Source: Oxalobacter sp. (GTDB lineage: Bacteria > Pseudomonadota > Gammaproteobacteria > Burkholderiales > Burkholderiaceae_D). Taken from it: a stretch of 64,000 bases of DNA. Positions within the stretch are counted from its first letter, which is position 1, and each line of letters begins with the position of its first letter. The DNA is taken from the NCBI GenBank assembly GCA_003605115.1, contig QZKY01000014.1, forward strand, positions 52,682 through 116,681, given 5' to 3'. The translations under genes and the position numbers were made by a program. Shown in pieces: positions 1 through 7,895 of this stretch. The notes beneath the pieces are model-generated. The model ran no database searches, was not told the origin of the DNA, and saw nothing but the letters and a program-made list of their open reading frames with translations.

Positions 1-129
1 ATGAGCGCACAAGCCAGACTCCTTCTGGTTTGTCACTGCGAACGGGGCAACGGCGATGTCATCCGAATCATTTCGGCAAGACGTGCCACCAAACGTGAGC
101 GTGCATTTTACGGAGGCGGAAAAACATGA
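1..129 (+). CDS. brnT: BrnT-family toxin, C-terminal part (5' end outside window)
   Basis: The frame is open from base 1 and encodes the last 42 residues before a TGA at 127-129. The segment VIRIISARRATKRERAFY is the typical C-terminal signature of BrnT ribonuclease toxins (type II toxin-antitoxin, RelE-like fold), where the RIISARxAxxxER stretch carries conserved basic residues. The ATG at base 1 is probably internal, because BrnT proteins are about 90 residues long and their N-terminal half would lie upstream of the window. The stop overlaps the antitoxin start by ATGA (126-129), which implies translational coupling. The family call rests on only this C-terminal half and on the neighbour. 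Confidence 0.8.
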   Translation: MSAQARLLLVCHCERGNGDVIRIISARRATKRERAFYGGGKT

Positions 130-347
130 AAACAGAATACGATTTGTCAAAAATGAAGTCGCGCAAGAATCCTTACGCGTCCAAACTCAAAAAGCCCGTC
201 ACGATGCGACTATCGGAAGATGTCATCAGCTATTTCAAAAGCATGGCAGATGAAGCGGGCGTGCCATACCAGAGCCTCATCAACCTTTACCTGCGCGATT
301 GCGTGATGCAGCACCGGAAGGTTCACATCGCATGGCAATCGGAATGA
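126..347 (+). CDS. brnA: BrnA-family antitoxin
   Basis: 73 residues. The sequence runs from a basic N-terminal segment (KSRKNPYASKLKKPVTMRL) into a ribbon-helix-helix-like region, SEDVISYFKSMADEAGVPYQ, and ends with LINLYLRDCVMQHRKVHI, the pattern of BrnA antitoxins. BrnA binds and neutralises the BrnT ribonuclease and represses the shared promoter. The start codon overlaps the toxin stop (ATGA), the usual toxin-first order of brnTA. The promoter lies outside the window. Function is inferred from family and gene pairing. Confidence 0.85.
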   Translation: MKTEYDLSKMKSRKNPYASKLKKPVTMRLSEDVISYFKSMADEAGVPYQSLINLYLRDCVMQHRKVHIAWQSE

Positions 348-406
348 CGACCAGCCCACGCCGACACTTGATGCACTATTTTTGCAGCACCTTTTTATAC
401 CAACCC

Positions 407-412
407 TATAAT
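407..412 (+). promoter_or_regulatory. Putative -10 box (TATAAT) for yjdM
   Basis: A perfect TATAAT lies 13 bases before the ATG at 426. The best -35-like hexamer is TTGCAG at 382-387, with a long 19-base spacer. Such a promoter would leave a very short leader. Weak prediction. Confidence 0.4.
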
Positions 413-425
413 CTTGAGATGAACG

Positions 426-767
426 ATGAGTAAATTACCAAACTGCCCCAAATGCCAATCCACCCTGACCTATGAAGACGGCAGCAACTTCGTTTGCCCG
501 GAATGCGGCCATGAATGGTCGGCCACCGCCACCGCGCCCGCAGAAGAAGTCGCGAAAGTGTACAAAGATGCGAGCGGCAACGTGCTGCAGGACGGCGACA
601 CCATCACCGTCATCAAGGATTTGAAAATCAAAGGCACCTCGCAAGTGGTGAAGGTCGGCACCAAGGTGCGCAACATTCGTCTAGTCGAAGGCGACCACGA
701 CATCGACTGCAAGATTGATGGGATTGGCCCGATGAAGCTGAAATCGGAGTTTGTGAGGAAGGCGTAG
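426..767 (+). CDS. yjdM: YjdM/PhnA-family zinc-ribbon protein
   Basis: 113 residues, the usual family length. The N-terminus has a zinc ribbon with two CxxC knuckles (CPKCQS near residues 7-12 and CPECGHEW near 24-31), followed by the conserved [20 protein letters not shown] and the C-terminal beta domain [20 protein letters not shown]. The family was once named PhnA for alkylphosphonate uptake, but that role is unproven and the protein is not the phosphonoacetate hydrolase. It stands alone between the brnTA pair and a DUF2971 gene, so context gives no functional hint. Confidence 0.9.
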   Translation: MSKLPNCPKCQSTLTYEDGSNFVCPECGHEWSATATAPAEEVAKVYKDASGNVLQDGDTITVIKDLKIKGTSQVVKVGTKVRNIRLVEGDHDIDCKIDGIGPMKLKSEFVRKA

Positions 768-774
768 GGTACTA

Positions 775-1671
775 ATGGATTTTCGTACACTCTTTGAAAA
801 GACGATCTCCGAAGCATTAAAGCTTTTGCAAAATCCAACTTGGACTGCAAAAGACTTCTGCCACTACACGAGTCTTCAAGGACTAATAGGCATTTTAGAA
901 AGCAATGAAATCTGGCTTTCTGACCATAGATTTGTCAATGACAAGCATGAGTATGAGTATGGGAGAGCGCTAGCTATTTCGGTAATATCTGAAGCCATGC
1001 AAACTGAGGCGGATGATGATTTTAGGAAATTCCTCATAGAATTGAGTAACTCCTTCACCAAAACAAGCCCAATCGGCATCTATATTGCATCAATGTCTTT
1101 TTCCCCTGATAAATTAGATCAGTGGAAAGGCTACGGAAATAGCAACGAGAGTGTCTGCATTAAGTTTGCTGGTGATTTTGAGTTATGGAATACAGGACAT
1201 ACACACCCAACACATATAAGGCAACAAACCATTATCTACGACGAAAAACAGCAGATTCAATTGATCAAAAAAATCATCCAACCCTACAAAGAAAATTTCG
1301 AAGCATTTAAGAATTTCACCTACCCTTTTTTGATCGATTTGAGTGGGCTAATCCAAAGTCAATTTATTCTGTTTAAACATAGAGAATACGCATCCGAGAA
1401 CGAACTGAGAATAACCATTGCTAACTTAGGCCAGATTCTTAGAAAAAAGAAGCCTATGCATCGAATCGCAAAGGGCATGATTGTTCCGTACATTACAACC
1501 AAGTACATATCAACAGAAGCCGACCCACCGCTCAACAAATTGCCTATAAAAGAAATAGTGGTAAGCCCAACGTCTAACCCTGATTTATTGGAAAGTCTAA
1601 AAGTTTTCGTTACTAATATGGGCTACACAGATATTAAAGTAGTTGAATCAGCAATAAAGTTTCGCGGTTGA
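775..1671 (+). CDS. DUF2971 domain protein
   Basis: 298 residues. The N-terminal segment FCHYTSLQGLIGILESNEIW, then LSDHRFVNDKHEYEYG and the later SFSPDKLDQWKGYG are hallmark stretches of DUF2971 proteins. These are of unknown biochemical function and are common in accessory and defence-rich regions. The gene starts seven bases after the yjdM stop. By eye its DNA is clearly more AT-rich than the neighbouring housekeeping genes, which suggests acquisition by transfer. Domain identity is fairly clear; no function is assigned. Confidence 0.8.
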   Translation: MDFRTLFEKTISEALKLLQNPTWTAKDFCHYTSLQGLIGILESNEIWLSDHRFVNDKHEYEYGRALAISVISEAMQTEADDDFRKFLIELSNSFTKTSPIGIYIASMSFSPDKLDQWKGYGNSNESVCIKFAGDFELWNTGHTHPTHIRQQTIIYDEKQQIQLIKKIIQPYKENFEAFKNFTYPFLIDLSGLIQSQFILFKHREYASENELRITIANLGQILRKKKPMHRIAKGMIVPYITTKYISTEADPPLNKLPIKEIVVSPTSNPDLLESLKVFVTNMGYTDIKVVESAIKFRG

Positions 1672-1748
1672 AAGAAAATTGAAGGGGCAGCGTCAAATTT
1701 ATTTTTGACCTCATCACATGCCGCGCAAAATCCATCCGCTTAGACGCT

Positions 1749-1842
1749 GCCGCTGGCAGAAAGCAAAAGCGGAATAGAAACAAAATTTGTCCGAGCGCAG
1801 CGAGTTTATTTTGTTTCCCGCTTTTGCGCACTGACAGCGGGC
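1749..1842. repeat. Large imperfect hairpin repeat
   Basis: Arms at 1763-1786 and 1808-1827 pair as a 10-bp block (gcaaaagcgg with ccgcttttgc) and a 9-bp block (aaacaaaat with attttgttt), separated by a 5/1 internal loop. Outer, weaker pairing extends to about 1749 and 1842. It lies in a gene-free stretch (1672-2138) that also holds the hairpin at 1882-1913 and the GGGGTCAG repeat at 1975-2039. Appearance is that of a degenerate repetitive intergenic element. Confidence 0.7.
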
Positions 1843-1881
1843 GAAGCCCCAAAGGGCGCGTCTCGCGGTCGCTTTCTTTGG

Positions 1882-1913
1882 CTTACCTTTCTTGGCGAGA
1901 CAAGAAAGGTAAG
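1882..1913. repeat. 13-bp perfect hairpin
   Basis: cttacctttcttg (1882-1894) and caagaaaggtaag (1901-1913) are perfect inverted repeats around a 6-base loop. A short GC hairpin (gccggg...cccggc, about 1919-1936) follows directly. No T-tract follows, so this is not a standard intrinsic terminator. It may act as a 3' structure for the DUF2971 transcript or be part of a dispersed repeat. Confidence 0.75.
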
Positions 1914-1974
1914 TAGCTGCCGGGCTACCCCCGGCAAGCTCGATTCACAGTAAAGCTCATTTCACTTCGAGAAC

Positions 1975-2039
1975 GGAAAAATTCGGGGTCAGAGTCAAAA
2001 TTCGCTGCGCGATATTTGACTGCTGACCCCGGTTTTTCC
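1975..2039. repeat. GGGGTCAG palindromic element, copy A
   Basis: Outer arms are ggaaaaattcggggtcag on the left and ctgaccccggtttttcc on the right; the inner part can pair gtcaaa with tttgac around a tgc-type tip. It lies between the convergent DUF2971 and ampG genes. A module related to the long copies follows at 2076-2151. Confidence 0.9.
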
Positions 2040-2075
2040 TGCACCCACTTTATTTCGAACGCTGCACCCCCAACC

Positions 2076-2151
2076 CTTTTGACTCCGGCCGCTTCGCTTA
2101 ACATTCGCTACGCTCATGTTAGCCTACGCCGCAATGGGCTACCGCCCATTG
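2076..2151. repeat. Module of the long palindromic element, with variable hairpin
   Basis: The stretch ttgactccggccgcttcgc, then taacattcgctacgctcatg and the end with cgccgcaa, matches parts of 63786-63861 and, reversed, 47013-47089. It ends in a perfect hairpin caatgggc/gcccattg (2132-2151). The same position in the other copies holds different but also perfectly paired stems. The ampG stop codon (2139-2141) lies inside this hairpin. Confidence 0.85.
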
Positions 2152-3401
2152 TCTCTCCACGGCGCGACCTTCGGCAACAACAACATCCCCGGCAATGCCA
2201 GCACAAAGCAAATATTGAAAAACATGAACCATCCCGTCACGTCCACAATATACCCGGCAGAGGCATTGATGAAAGTGCGGGGCACGGCCATCAAACTGGT
2301 GAAGAGCGCAAACTGCGTCGCCGTGTAACGCGGATCCGTGGTGCGCGCCATGTAAGCGACGAAAGCCGTTGTGCCCAAGCCCACGCCGAAAGCTTCGACG
2401 CCAATCACGATAGCCAGCAGCAACGGATCTGCGCCGACGGTCGCTAGCCAGGAAAATCCGAGAATCGCGACCGCCTGCACGACACCGAACACCCACAGTG
2501 CGCGATTGATGCCGAGGTTGATCATCCATACGCCGCCGAGCAAGCCGCCGATGAGACTCGCCCAGAATCCGGTTGTCTTCGCGATGACTCCAATTTGCGT
2601 CATCGAAAAACCCATGTCGAGATAAAACTTGGTCGCGAGCGATGTCGCCAGACTGTCGCCGAGTTTGTAAAAGAAGATGAACCCCAGCACCAGGCACACG
2701 CCTTTCCATCCGTCTCGTCCGAGAAATTCTTTGAACGGCAAGACCACGGCTTCGCGCATGGTGGCGGGCGGCTTGCCGTAAACCTGCGGCTCGCTCACCA
2801 CGAAAGTACAGGCGAGACCCGGCAGCATGAAGGCGGCCGTAATCCAGAACACCATCGCCCAAGGCATCATGTCGGCCAGGATTAAGGACAGCGCCCCCGG
2901 CACGAGACTGGCCACCTTGTACGCATTGACAAACACCGCACTCCCCAGACCTTGCTCGTTGTCCGGCAAGAGTTCGCGACGATAGGCGTCGATCACAATA
3001 TCCTGACTCGCTGACAAAAACGAAATGACGGAGGCCATCACCACAATCAGCGTCAGGTTTTCCAGCGGGTCAAACATGCCCATCGCGCCAATCGACAGCA
3101 ACAGGATAACTTGCGTTAACGCCATCCAGCCGCGCCGCCGACCCATCTTGCCGAAGCTGAAGCGATCCATCAGCGGCGACCACAGAAATTTCCACGTATA
3201 GGGAAACATCACGAGCGTCATCAGACCAAGCGTCTTCACGTTCAAGCCGGCCTTGGCAAGCCAGGCTTGCAGCAAAGTCAGGAGAACAAATAAGGGGAGG
3301 CCGGAGGTGAACCCGAGAAAGACACAAATCAGGGTTCGACGATTGAGCGCAGCGCGCCAGGGCAATTTATTTTTTGCAGTGTTGGCCGTCTTGTCGGACA
3401 T
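2139..3401 (-). CDS. ampG: AmpG-family muropeptide permease (MFS)
   Basis: 420 residues with about 12 hydrophobic segments. FLGFTSGLPLFVLLTLLQAW, SPLMDRF followed by GRRRGWM, and SASQDIVIDAYRRELLP are characteristic of AmpG, the inner-membrane importer of GlcNAc-anhydro-muropeptides in cell-wall recycling. It starts 8 bases after the metW stop and may be read with metX-metW. The last residues and the TAG stop lie inside a dispersed repeat hairpin (2132-2151), so the C-terminus (ending PWRDNGR) may be altered from the ancestral one. Two lytic transglycosylases encoded elsewhere in the window produce its substrates. Confidence 0.88.
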   Translation of the reverse strand: MSDKTANTAKNKLPWRAALNRRTLICVFLGFTSGLPLFVLLTLLQAWLAKAGLNVKTLGLMTLVMFPYTWKFLWSPLMDRFSFGKMGRRRGWMALTQVILLLSIGAMGMFDPLENLTLIVVMASVISFLSASQDIVIDAYRRELLPDNEQGLGSAVFVNAYKVASLVPGALSLILADMMPWAMVFWITAAFMLPGLACTFVVSEPQVYGKPPATMREAVVLPFKEFLGRDGWKGVCLVLGFIFFYKLGDSLATSLATKFYLDMGFSMTQIGVIAKTTGFWASLIGGLLGGVWMINLGINRALWVFGVVQAVAILGFSWLATVGADPLLLAIVIGVEAFGVGLGTTAFVAYMARTTDPRYTATQFALFTSLMAVPRTFINASAGYIVDVTGWFMFFNICFVLALPGMLLLPKVAPWRDNGR

Positions 3402-3409
3402 GAGGGTCG

Positions 3410-4000
3410 TTATTTCCGCAACCTGAAAACCGCCAGCGTGCCGCGCATGTTCGGTAGAAAATGTACCGGCTGACCTTCATGCAAGGCCACGCACTCCAGC
3501 ACTTTCAAGCCCACATGATTGGCGAGCTCGGTGAAATCCCGAATGGTGGCGCATCGCACGTTCGGCGTGTCGTACCATTCGTAGGGCAATTCGCTGGAGA
3601 CCGGCATGCGCCCGCAGAGCAAGGACATACGGTGCGGCCAATAGGCAAAATTCGGGAAGGAGACGATGGTTTCGCGCCCCACGCGCGCGAACTCGGCGAG
3701 CAGACCTTCGACGTTTTTCATCATTTGCAGCGAAGACAAACACAAGACCGTGTCGAAAGCGTCATCTGCAAACAGACTCAAGCCTTTTTCCATGTTGTGC
3801 TCGATGACATTGATGCCGCGCCGCGCACAGGCCTTGATTCTTTCTGCGTCGATTTCGATGCCGTATCCCGTGCAGCCTTTGGTGGTGTGCAAATAATCCA
3901 GCATGGTGCCGTCGCCACAACCGATGTCCAGCACGTGCGCATTGGGCGCAATGCGCTTGGAAACGAATGCCAGATCCGCGCGTAGGGATGTTTTTTTCAT
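3410..4000 (-). CDS. metW: MetW, methionine biosynthesis methyltransferase-like protein
   Basis: 196 residues. Motif [13 protein letters not shown], then GYGIEID and the MetW-typical [19 protein letters not shown] show a class I SAM-dependent methyltransferase fold. MetW is the partner that is nearly always encoded next to metX in proteobacteria and is needed for full homoserine O-acyltransferase activity. The ATG overlaps the metX stop (ATGA at 3997-4000), so the pair is translationally coupled. It would therefore share the SAM-sensing leader upstream of metX. Confidence 0.93.
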   Translation of the reverse strand: MKKTSLRADLAFVSKRIAPNAHVLDIGCGDGTMLDYLHTTKGCTGYGIEIDAERIKACARRGINVIEHNMEKGLSLFADDAFDTVLCLSSLQMMKNVEGLLAEFARVGRETIVSFPNFAYWPHRMSLLCGRMPVSSELPYEWYDTPNVRCATIRDFTELANHVGLKVLECVALHEGQPVHFLPNMRGTLAVFRLRK

Positions 4001-5151
4001 GCCTTGACCTCCACCTGCACTCGCGTGGCAATGTCGTCATACACGCGGTCATACCAGGCACGCAATAACTTGTGGTAGCGCACATCGTCGAGCAAGAACG
4101 CATCGTGTCCGTGTGGCGCGTCAACCTCTGCGTAAGTCACGTCACGACGACTTTGCAACAGGGCTTGCACAACCGCGCGACTGCACTCCGGCGAGAAGCG
4201 CCAATCCGTCGTAAACGATACCAGCAAAAACCTGGCTGTCACATTTTCAAACGCCTTCGCCAGATCGCCACCGTGACTGGCGGCCGGATCGAAGTAATCC
4301 AGCGCCTTGGTGATCAGCAGGTAAGTGTTTGCGTCGAAATACTCGGAAAATTTTTCGCCCTGATAGCGCAGATAAGATTCGATCTCAAAGTCGACGCCAA
4401 AATCGTATTGATATTTTCCGGTACGCAGCTCGCGACCGAATTTTTCCGCCATCACGTCGTTGGATAAATAGGTGATGTGCCCGATCATGCGCGCAACCGT
4501 CAAGCCGCGCTTGGGCACCACGCCGTGCGCATAAAAATCACCGCCGTGAAAATCGGGGTCGGTCAAAATCGCTTGGCGCGCCACATCGTTGAAGGCTATG
4601 TTTTGCGCGGACAGTTTGTCGGTGGCGGCAATCACCACGCAGTTGCGCACGCGATCCGGGTACAGCATGCTCCAACTGAGCGCCTGCATGCCGCCCAGCG
4701 AGCCGCCCATCACGGCAGCGAGTTGCGTAATGCCCAGTGCGGCGATCAGCCGTGCTTGCGCATTGACCCAATCCTCCACCGTCACGACCGGGAAGTCTGC
4801 GCCATAGGGTTTGCCCGTTTGGGGATTCGTGTGCATGGGGCCCGTCGAACCGAAGCAAGACCCCAGGTTGTTGATACCGATGACAAAAAACCGATCCGTA
4901 TCCAGCGTTTTGCCCGGGCCAACCATGTTGTCCCACCAGCCGATTTTGTTTGAATTATCGGCGTAGACGCCCGCAACATGATGCGAGGCATTCAAGGCAT
5001 GACAGACCAGCACCGCGTTCGATTTGTCCGCATTGAGCGTGCCGTAGGTTTCATACATCAAGCTGTAATCGGCAATCGACTCGCCGCTCTGCAAGATGAG
5101 CGGGTCGGCAAAATGCATGGTTTGTGCCTGAACAATTCCGACGGAAGTCAT
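3997..5151 (-). CDS. metX: Homoserine O-acyltransferase MetX
   Basis: 384 residues from the chosen start. An alpha/beta-hydrolase: [17 protein letters not shown], the oxyanion region GSCFGSTGP, the nucleophile elbow [12 protein letters not shown], and the C-terminal Asp and His in [12 protein letters not shown]. It acylates homoserine with acetyl- or succinyl-CoA, committing it to methionine synthesis. An upstream in-frame start exists at 5214, but that extension would run through the terminator hairpin at 5177-5206, so [10 protein letters not shown] at 5151 is preferred. Regulation is likely by the SAM-II-type leader at 5215-5297. The stop overlaps metW. Confidence 0.95.
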   Translation of the reverse strand: MTSVGIVQAQTMHFADPLILQSGESIADYSLMYETYGTLNADKSNAVLVCHALNASHHVAGVYADNSNKIGWWDNMVGPGKTLDTDRFFVIGINNLGSCFGSTGPMHTNPQTGKPYGADFPVVTVEDWVNAQARLIAALGITQLAAVMGGSLGGMQALSWSMLYPDRVRNCVVIAATDKLSAQNIAFNDVARQAILTDPDFHGGDFYAHGVVPKRGLTVARMIGHITYLSNDVMAEKFGRELRTGKYQYDFGVDFEIESYLRYQGEKFSEYFDANTYLLITKALDYFDPAASHGGDLAKAFENVTARFLLVSFTTDWRFSPECSRAVVQALLQSRRDVTYAEVDAPHGHDAFLLDDVRYHKLLRAWYDRVYDDIATRVQVEVKA

Positions 5152-5166
5152 GGTTACTGATTGGTT

Positions 5167-5206
5167 GAAAAATAAAAAGCCCGATTGCGGCAGGCAAATC
5201 GGGCTT
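5167..5206 (-). terminator. Intrinsic terminator in the metX leader
   Basis: On the minus strand AAGCCCGATT (5206-5197) and AATCGGGCTT (5186-5177) form a perfect 10-bp stem, followed by a T-rich run (TTTTATTTTTC, 5176-5167). It lies between the SAM-II-like aptamer and the metX start, where it can act as the expression platform of the riboswitch. It also stops read-through from ptsI. Confidence 0.9.
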
Positions 5207-5214
5207 ATTTTCAA

Positions 5215-5297
5215 GCTCGCTTTAGCCGCATTTATTCGGGAAACCCCTGCGCCCGCAAGCTGAAGGAAATGCCTTTCCTCGGTTCAAATCGGCGCAC
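5215..5297 (-). ncRNA. SAM-II-type riboswitch aptamer upstream of metX
   Basis: Read on the minus strand: a P1 5' strand GTGCGCC (5297-5291) is followed by GATTTGAACC, a small extra hairpin AGGAAA/TTTCCT (5279-5264), then AGCTTGC, the P1 3' strand GGGCGC (5254-5249), and finally AATAAATGCGGCTAAA (ending at 5221). These match the conserved SAM-II (metA motif) blocks GAUUU, GCUUGC and GCUAAA in the right order. SAM-II RNAs bind S-adenosylmethionine through an H-type pseudoknot and precede metX or metA. The inserted hairpin is unusual for this compact aptamer. The terminator at 5167-5206 follows. Confidence 0.82.
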
Positions 5298-5300
5298 TGC

Positions 5301-5306
5301 ATTGTA
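5301..5306 (-). promoter_or_regulatory. Putative -10 box of the metX leader
   Basis: TACAAT on the minus strand, directly upstream of the aptamer P1, would place the transcript start at or within a few bases of the aptamer 5' end. The -35 candidate is weak (TTCCGG with a 16-base spacer). Confidence 0.5.
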
Positions 5307-5332
5307 CCGCAAAACGGCTCGTCCGGAAGTGG

Positions 5333-7084
5333 CTACATCGCCCGAAGCTTGTACACCTCATGCTCTATGGCCGCAGGCTCGGTCATATTGAGCACCCTTT
5401 TTGCCTTGGTGGCAATCAGCGCCAAATCACTGTTCAGCACCTCCTGTTTTACGGCCAAAATTTGTGAGGGCTGCATGGAAAACTCTCGCAAACCCATTCC
5501 CAGCAAGAGTTTGGTATATCGCGGTTCCCCCGCCATCTCGCCGCAAATGGACACCGGCGTGCCGCTTTTTTCGCCAGCACGTATCGTCATGGCCAGCATT
5601 TGCAATACGGCGGGGTGTAAAGGATTGTACAAATGTGCCACCTCGCGATCTGCACGGTCAATGGCCAGTGAATATTGAATCAGGTCATTGGTGCCAATCG
5701 AGAGAAAATCCATGCGGCTGATAAACATCGGCAAGGCCAGTACCGCAGCGGGGATTTCTATCATCGCGCCCACTTCAACATCCGGGTCGAAATTTTTGTT
5801 CGTGTTGCGCAATTGCGTCTTGGCCTGTTCAATCATCGCCAGGGTTTGGTCAATTTCAAACGCGTGAGCAATCATCGGGATCAGCAACTTCACCTTGCCG
5901 TATGCCGAGGCGCGCAAAATCGCGCGTAATTGCGTCAGAAAGAGTTTTGGCTCTGCCAGACAGTAACGTATCGCGCGCAAGCCCAGAGCCGGATTCAATT
6001 CCGTCTGCTCGCCCGGATCGAGCTGCTTGTCCGCGCCGATATCGAGCGTGCGGATTGTCACGGGTCTGCCGCGCATCATTTCTACGGCTTTTCGATAGGC
6101 TTCGAACTGTTCTTCTTCGCCCGGCGTGTTGTTGGAGCCGCCCTGGCGCCCCAAAAACAGAAACTCGGAGCGAAACAGCCCCACGCCATTGGCACCGACA
6201 TCCATCGCCGCCGTGCAGTCATTCGGCAATTCAATATTCGCCATCAGCGCGACAGGGGTACCATCCAGCGTCACTGCTGCGCTTTTTTTCAGTTTCTTGA
6301 GTTTTTTCTTGGCTTTTTGCAGCGTGGCTTGTCGCGTGCGATAGTACTCCAGCACCAGCGGCGAAGGATCCACAATCACCACGCCTGCATCGCCATCGAT
6401 GACCACCCAGTCATCCTGCTCGATGAGTGAGGAAGCATTGTTCAAGCCCACCACCGCAGGAATGTCCATGCTGCGCGCCACAATGGCCGTGTGCGATTGC
6501 TGCGCGCCCAAATCGGTCAGAAATCCGTTGAACATGTGATCGCGGAACTGCATCATGTCCGCCGGGGAAATGTCGTGCGCCACCACCACCATCTGTACCT
6601 GCTCTGCTTCATCGAGGGCAACGGGCAGCAGCGGTTTGGCCGTACCGCGCAACACTTTCAGCACGCGCTCGGCAATTTGCTGAACGTCTGCCTTCCGTTC
6701 GCGGAGATAAGGTTCCTCCATTTCTTCAAACTGCGCGACCAACTCGTCAACTTGCGTCACCAGCGCCCATTCCGCGTTATAGCGTCGCTCCCGTATGATA
6801 TTGAGCGGCACTTGAGAAATCTGCGGATCCGACAGGATCATGGCATGCACATCCAGGAACGCGCGCAACTCCGTCGGCGCGTCTTTGGGCATGTCGGTCC
6901 AGATGGTTTCCAGTTCGCGGTGTACTGTCGTGATGGCATTTTCCAGACGCTGTACTTCCGCCTCTGCTTCTTCCTGCGCAATCAGGTAATGCTGCACGTC
7001 CAGCGCGGCAGACGTGATCAGGTGCGCCCGCCCGATGGCGACGCCGCCTGAGACTGGTATGCCGTGGAGTGTGAAGGAAGCCAT
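5333..7084 (-). CDS. ptsI: PTS enzyme I
   Basis: 583 residues, full family length. The phosphorylated His lies in LGAQQSHTAIVARSMDIPAV; the PEP-binding barrel follows with GLFRSEFLFLGR, IRTLDIGADK, FLSIGTNDLIQYSLAIDR and the active-site Cys in SICGEMAGEP. It transfers phosphate from PEP to HPr. It lies 13 bases downstream of ptsH and is the last gene of an EIIA-ptsH-ptsI set. No EIIB/EIIC permease is present in the window, so a regulatory PTS is more likely than sugar uptake. Confidence 0.96.
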   Translation of the reverse strand: MASFTLHGIPVSGGVAIGRAHLITSAALDVQHYLIAQEEAEAEVQRLENAITTVHRELETIWTDMPKDAPTELRAFLDVHAMILSDPQISQVPLNIIRERRYNAEWALVTQVDELVAQFEEMEEPYLRERKADVQQIAERVLKVLRGTAKPLLPVALDEAEQVQMVVVAHDISPADMMQFRDHMFNGFLTDLGAQQSHTAIVARSMDIPAVVGLNNASSLIEQDDWVVIDGDAGVVIVDPSPLVLEYYRTRQATLQKAKKKLKKLKKSAAVTLDGTPVALMANIELPNDCTAAMDVGANGVGLFRSEFLFLGRQGGSNNTPGEEEQFEAYRKAVEMMRGRPVTIRTLDIGADKQLDPGEQTELNPALGLRAIRYCLAEPKLFLTQLRAILRASAYGKVKLLIPMIAHAFEIDQTLAMIEQAKTQLRNTNKNFDPDVEVGAMIEIPAAVLALPMFISRMDFLSIGTNDLIQYSLAIDRADREVAHLYNPLHPAVLQMLAMTIRAGEKSGTPVSICGEMAGEPRYTKLLLGMGLREFSMQPSQILAVKQEVLNSDLALIATKAKRVLNMTEPAAIEHEVYKLRAM

Positions 7085-7097
7085 GATGAATTATTGC

Positions 7098-7367
7098 TTA
7101 TTCGTCTTCGTCAAATCGGTTATTGATCAGCGCGAGCAAAGCCTCAATGCATTCTTTTTCATCTTCGCCGTTTGCTTCAAGCTCAAGTTTCGCGCCTTTG
7201 CCTGCCGCGAGCATCATGACACCCATGATGGATTTGGCATTGATGCGCTGCTTGTTGCGCGTCAGCCAGACGTCGCTCTTGAATTTGGCAGCCAGTTGGG
7301 TAAATTTGGCAGAGGCGCGGGCATGCAAGCCCAGCTTGTTGATAATTTCGATTTCTTTGCTGATCAT
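7098..7367 (-). CDS. ptsH: Phosphocarrier protein HPr
   Basis: 89 residues. The His-15 region NKLGLHARASAKF accepts phosphate from enzyme I, and KSIMGVMMLAAGKG holds the regulatory Ser-46 site. A cognate HPr kinase/phosphorylase is encoded at 33109-34047, so Ser-46 phosphorylation is plausible in this organism. It lies between an EIIA gene (19-base gap) and ptsI. Confidence 0.96.
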   Translation of the reverse strand: MISKEIEIINKLGLHARASAKFTQLAAKFKSDVWLTRNKQRINAKSIMGVMMLAAGKGAKLELEANGEDEKECIEALLALINNRFDEDE

Positions 7368-7386
7368 TTTTTTCTTCGTCTATGGC

Positions 7387-7776
7387 TTACCAATGTTTGA
7401 CCTTGACGGCACCGCTGATCGCGCCAGACAAGGCTTTTTCAACGACGGTACTCAAATCGTTTTGACGGTAGGTAATCGCCCGCAACAACATCGGCAGACT
7501 GATGCCCGCAATCACTTCTATGCGACTGCTTACTGGCAGCGCGTTGCAACAATTTGATGGCGTGCCTCCCATCACATCCGTCATGACCAGCACACCAGAA
7601 CCATCGTCCAGCCGCGCAATAGCCTCCAGCGCAAGCGCATTCACTTCACAGGGATCCTGATCGGCGATCACGTCAATCACCTCCAGACGCTCCTGTTTTT
7701 CGGAAAACATGTGCGCCGCCGTGGTCATGAAAGCACTGCCCAGCGGAGCGTGTGTAATGAGAAGTATGCCTACCAT
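7387..7776 (-). CDS. Mannose-family PTS EIIA component
   Basis: 129 residues, a single EIIA-Man (fructose/mannose IIA) domain. VGILLITHAPLG contains the phospho-accepting His (residue 9) and VLVMTDVMGGTPSN is the second conserved block. Downstream EIIB, EIIC and EIID parts are not encoded nearby; the gene is followed directly by ptsH and ptsI, an arrangement common in betaproteobacteria. It probably acts as a phosphorylation relay or sensor rather than in transport. Upstream lies gshB on the same strand. Confidence 0.9.
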   Translation of the reverse strand: MVGILLITHAPLGSAFMTTAAHMFSEKQERLEVIDVIADQDPCEVNALALEAIARLDDGSGVLVMTDVMGGTPSNCCNALPVSSRIEVIAGISLPMLLRAITYRQNDLSTVVEKALSGAISGAVKVKHW

Positions 7777-7895
7777 AACAATTCAACTGCCTCTGTTTTA
7801 CTGTACGGGAACCAAGGCTCCATCTTAGTGGTTAAGCAAGAATCAAGCATTGATCTAATCGTGCAATGTTAACCGTTGATTCTATCGTGACCGCC

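Noticed and set aside
1634..1852. Minus-strand open frame over the 1.7-kb repeat region
   Set aside because: It runs through hairpin repeats and the 3' end of the DUF2971 gene; no coding signs.
5152..5214. N-terminal extension of metX
   Set aside because: It would translate the terminator hairpin of the SAM-II leader; the family normally starts near the 5151 ATG.
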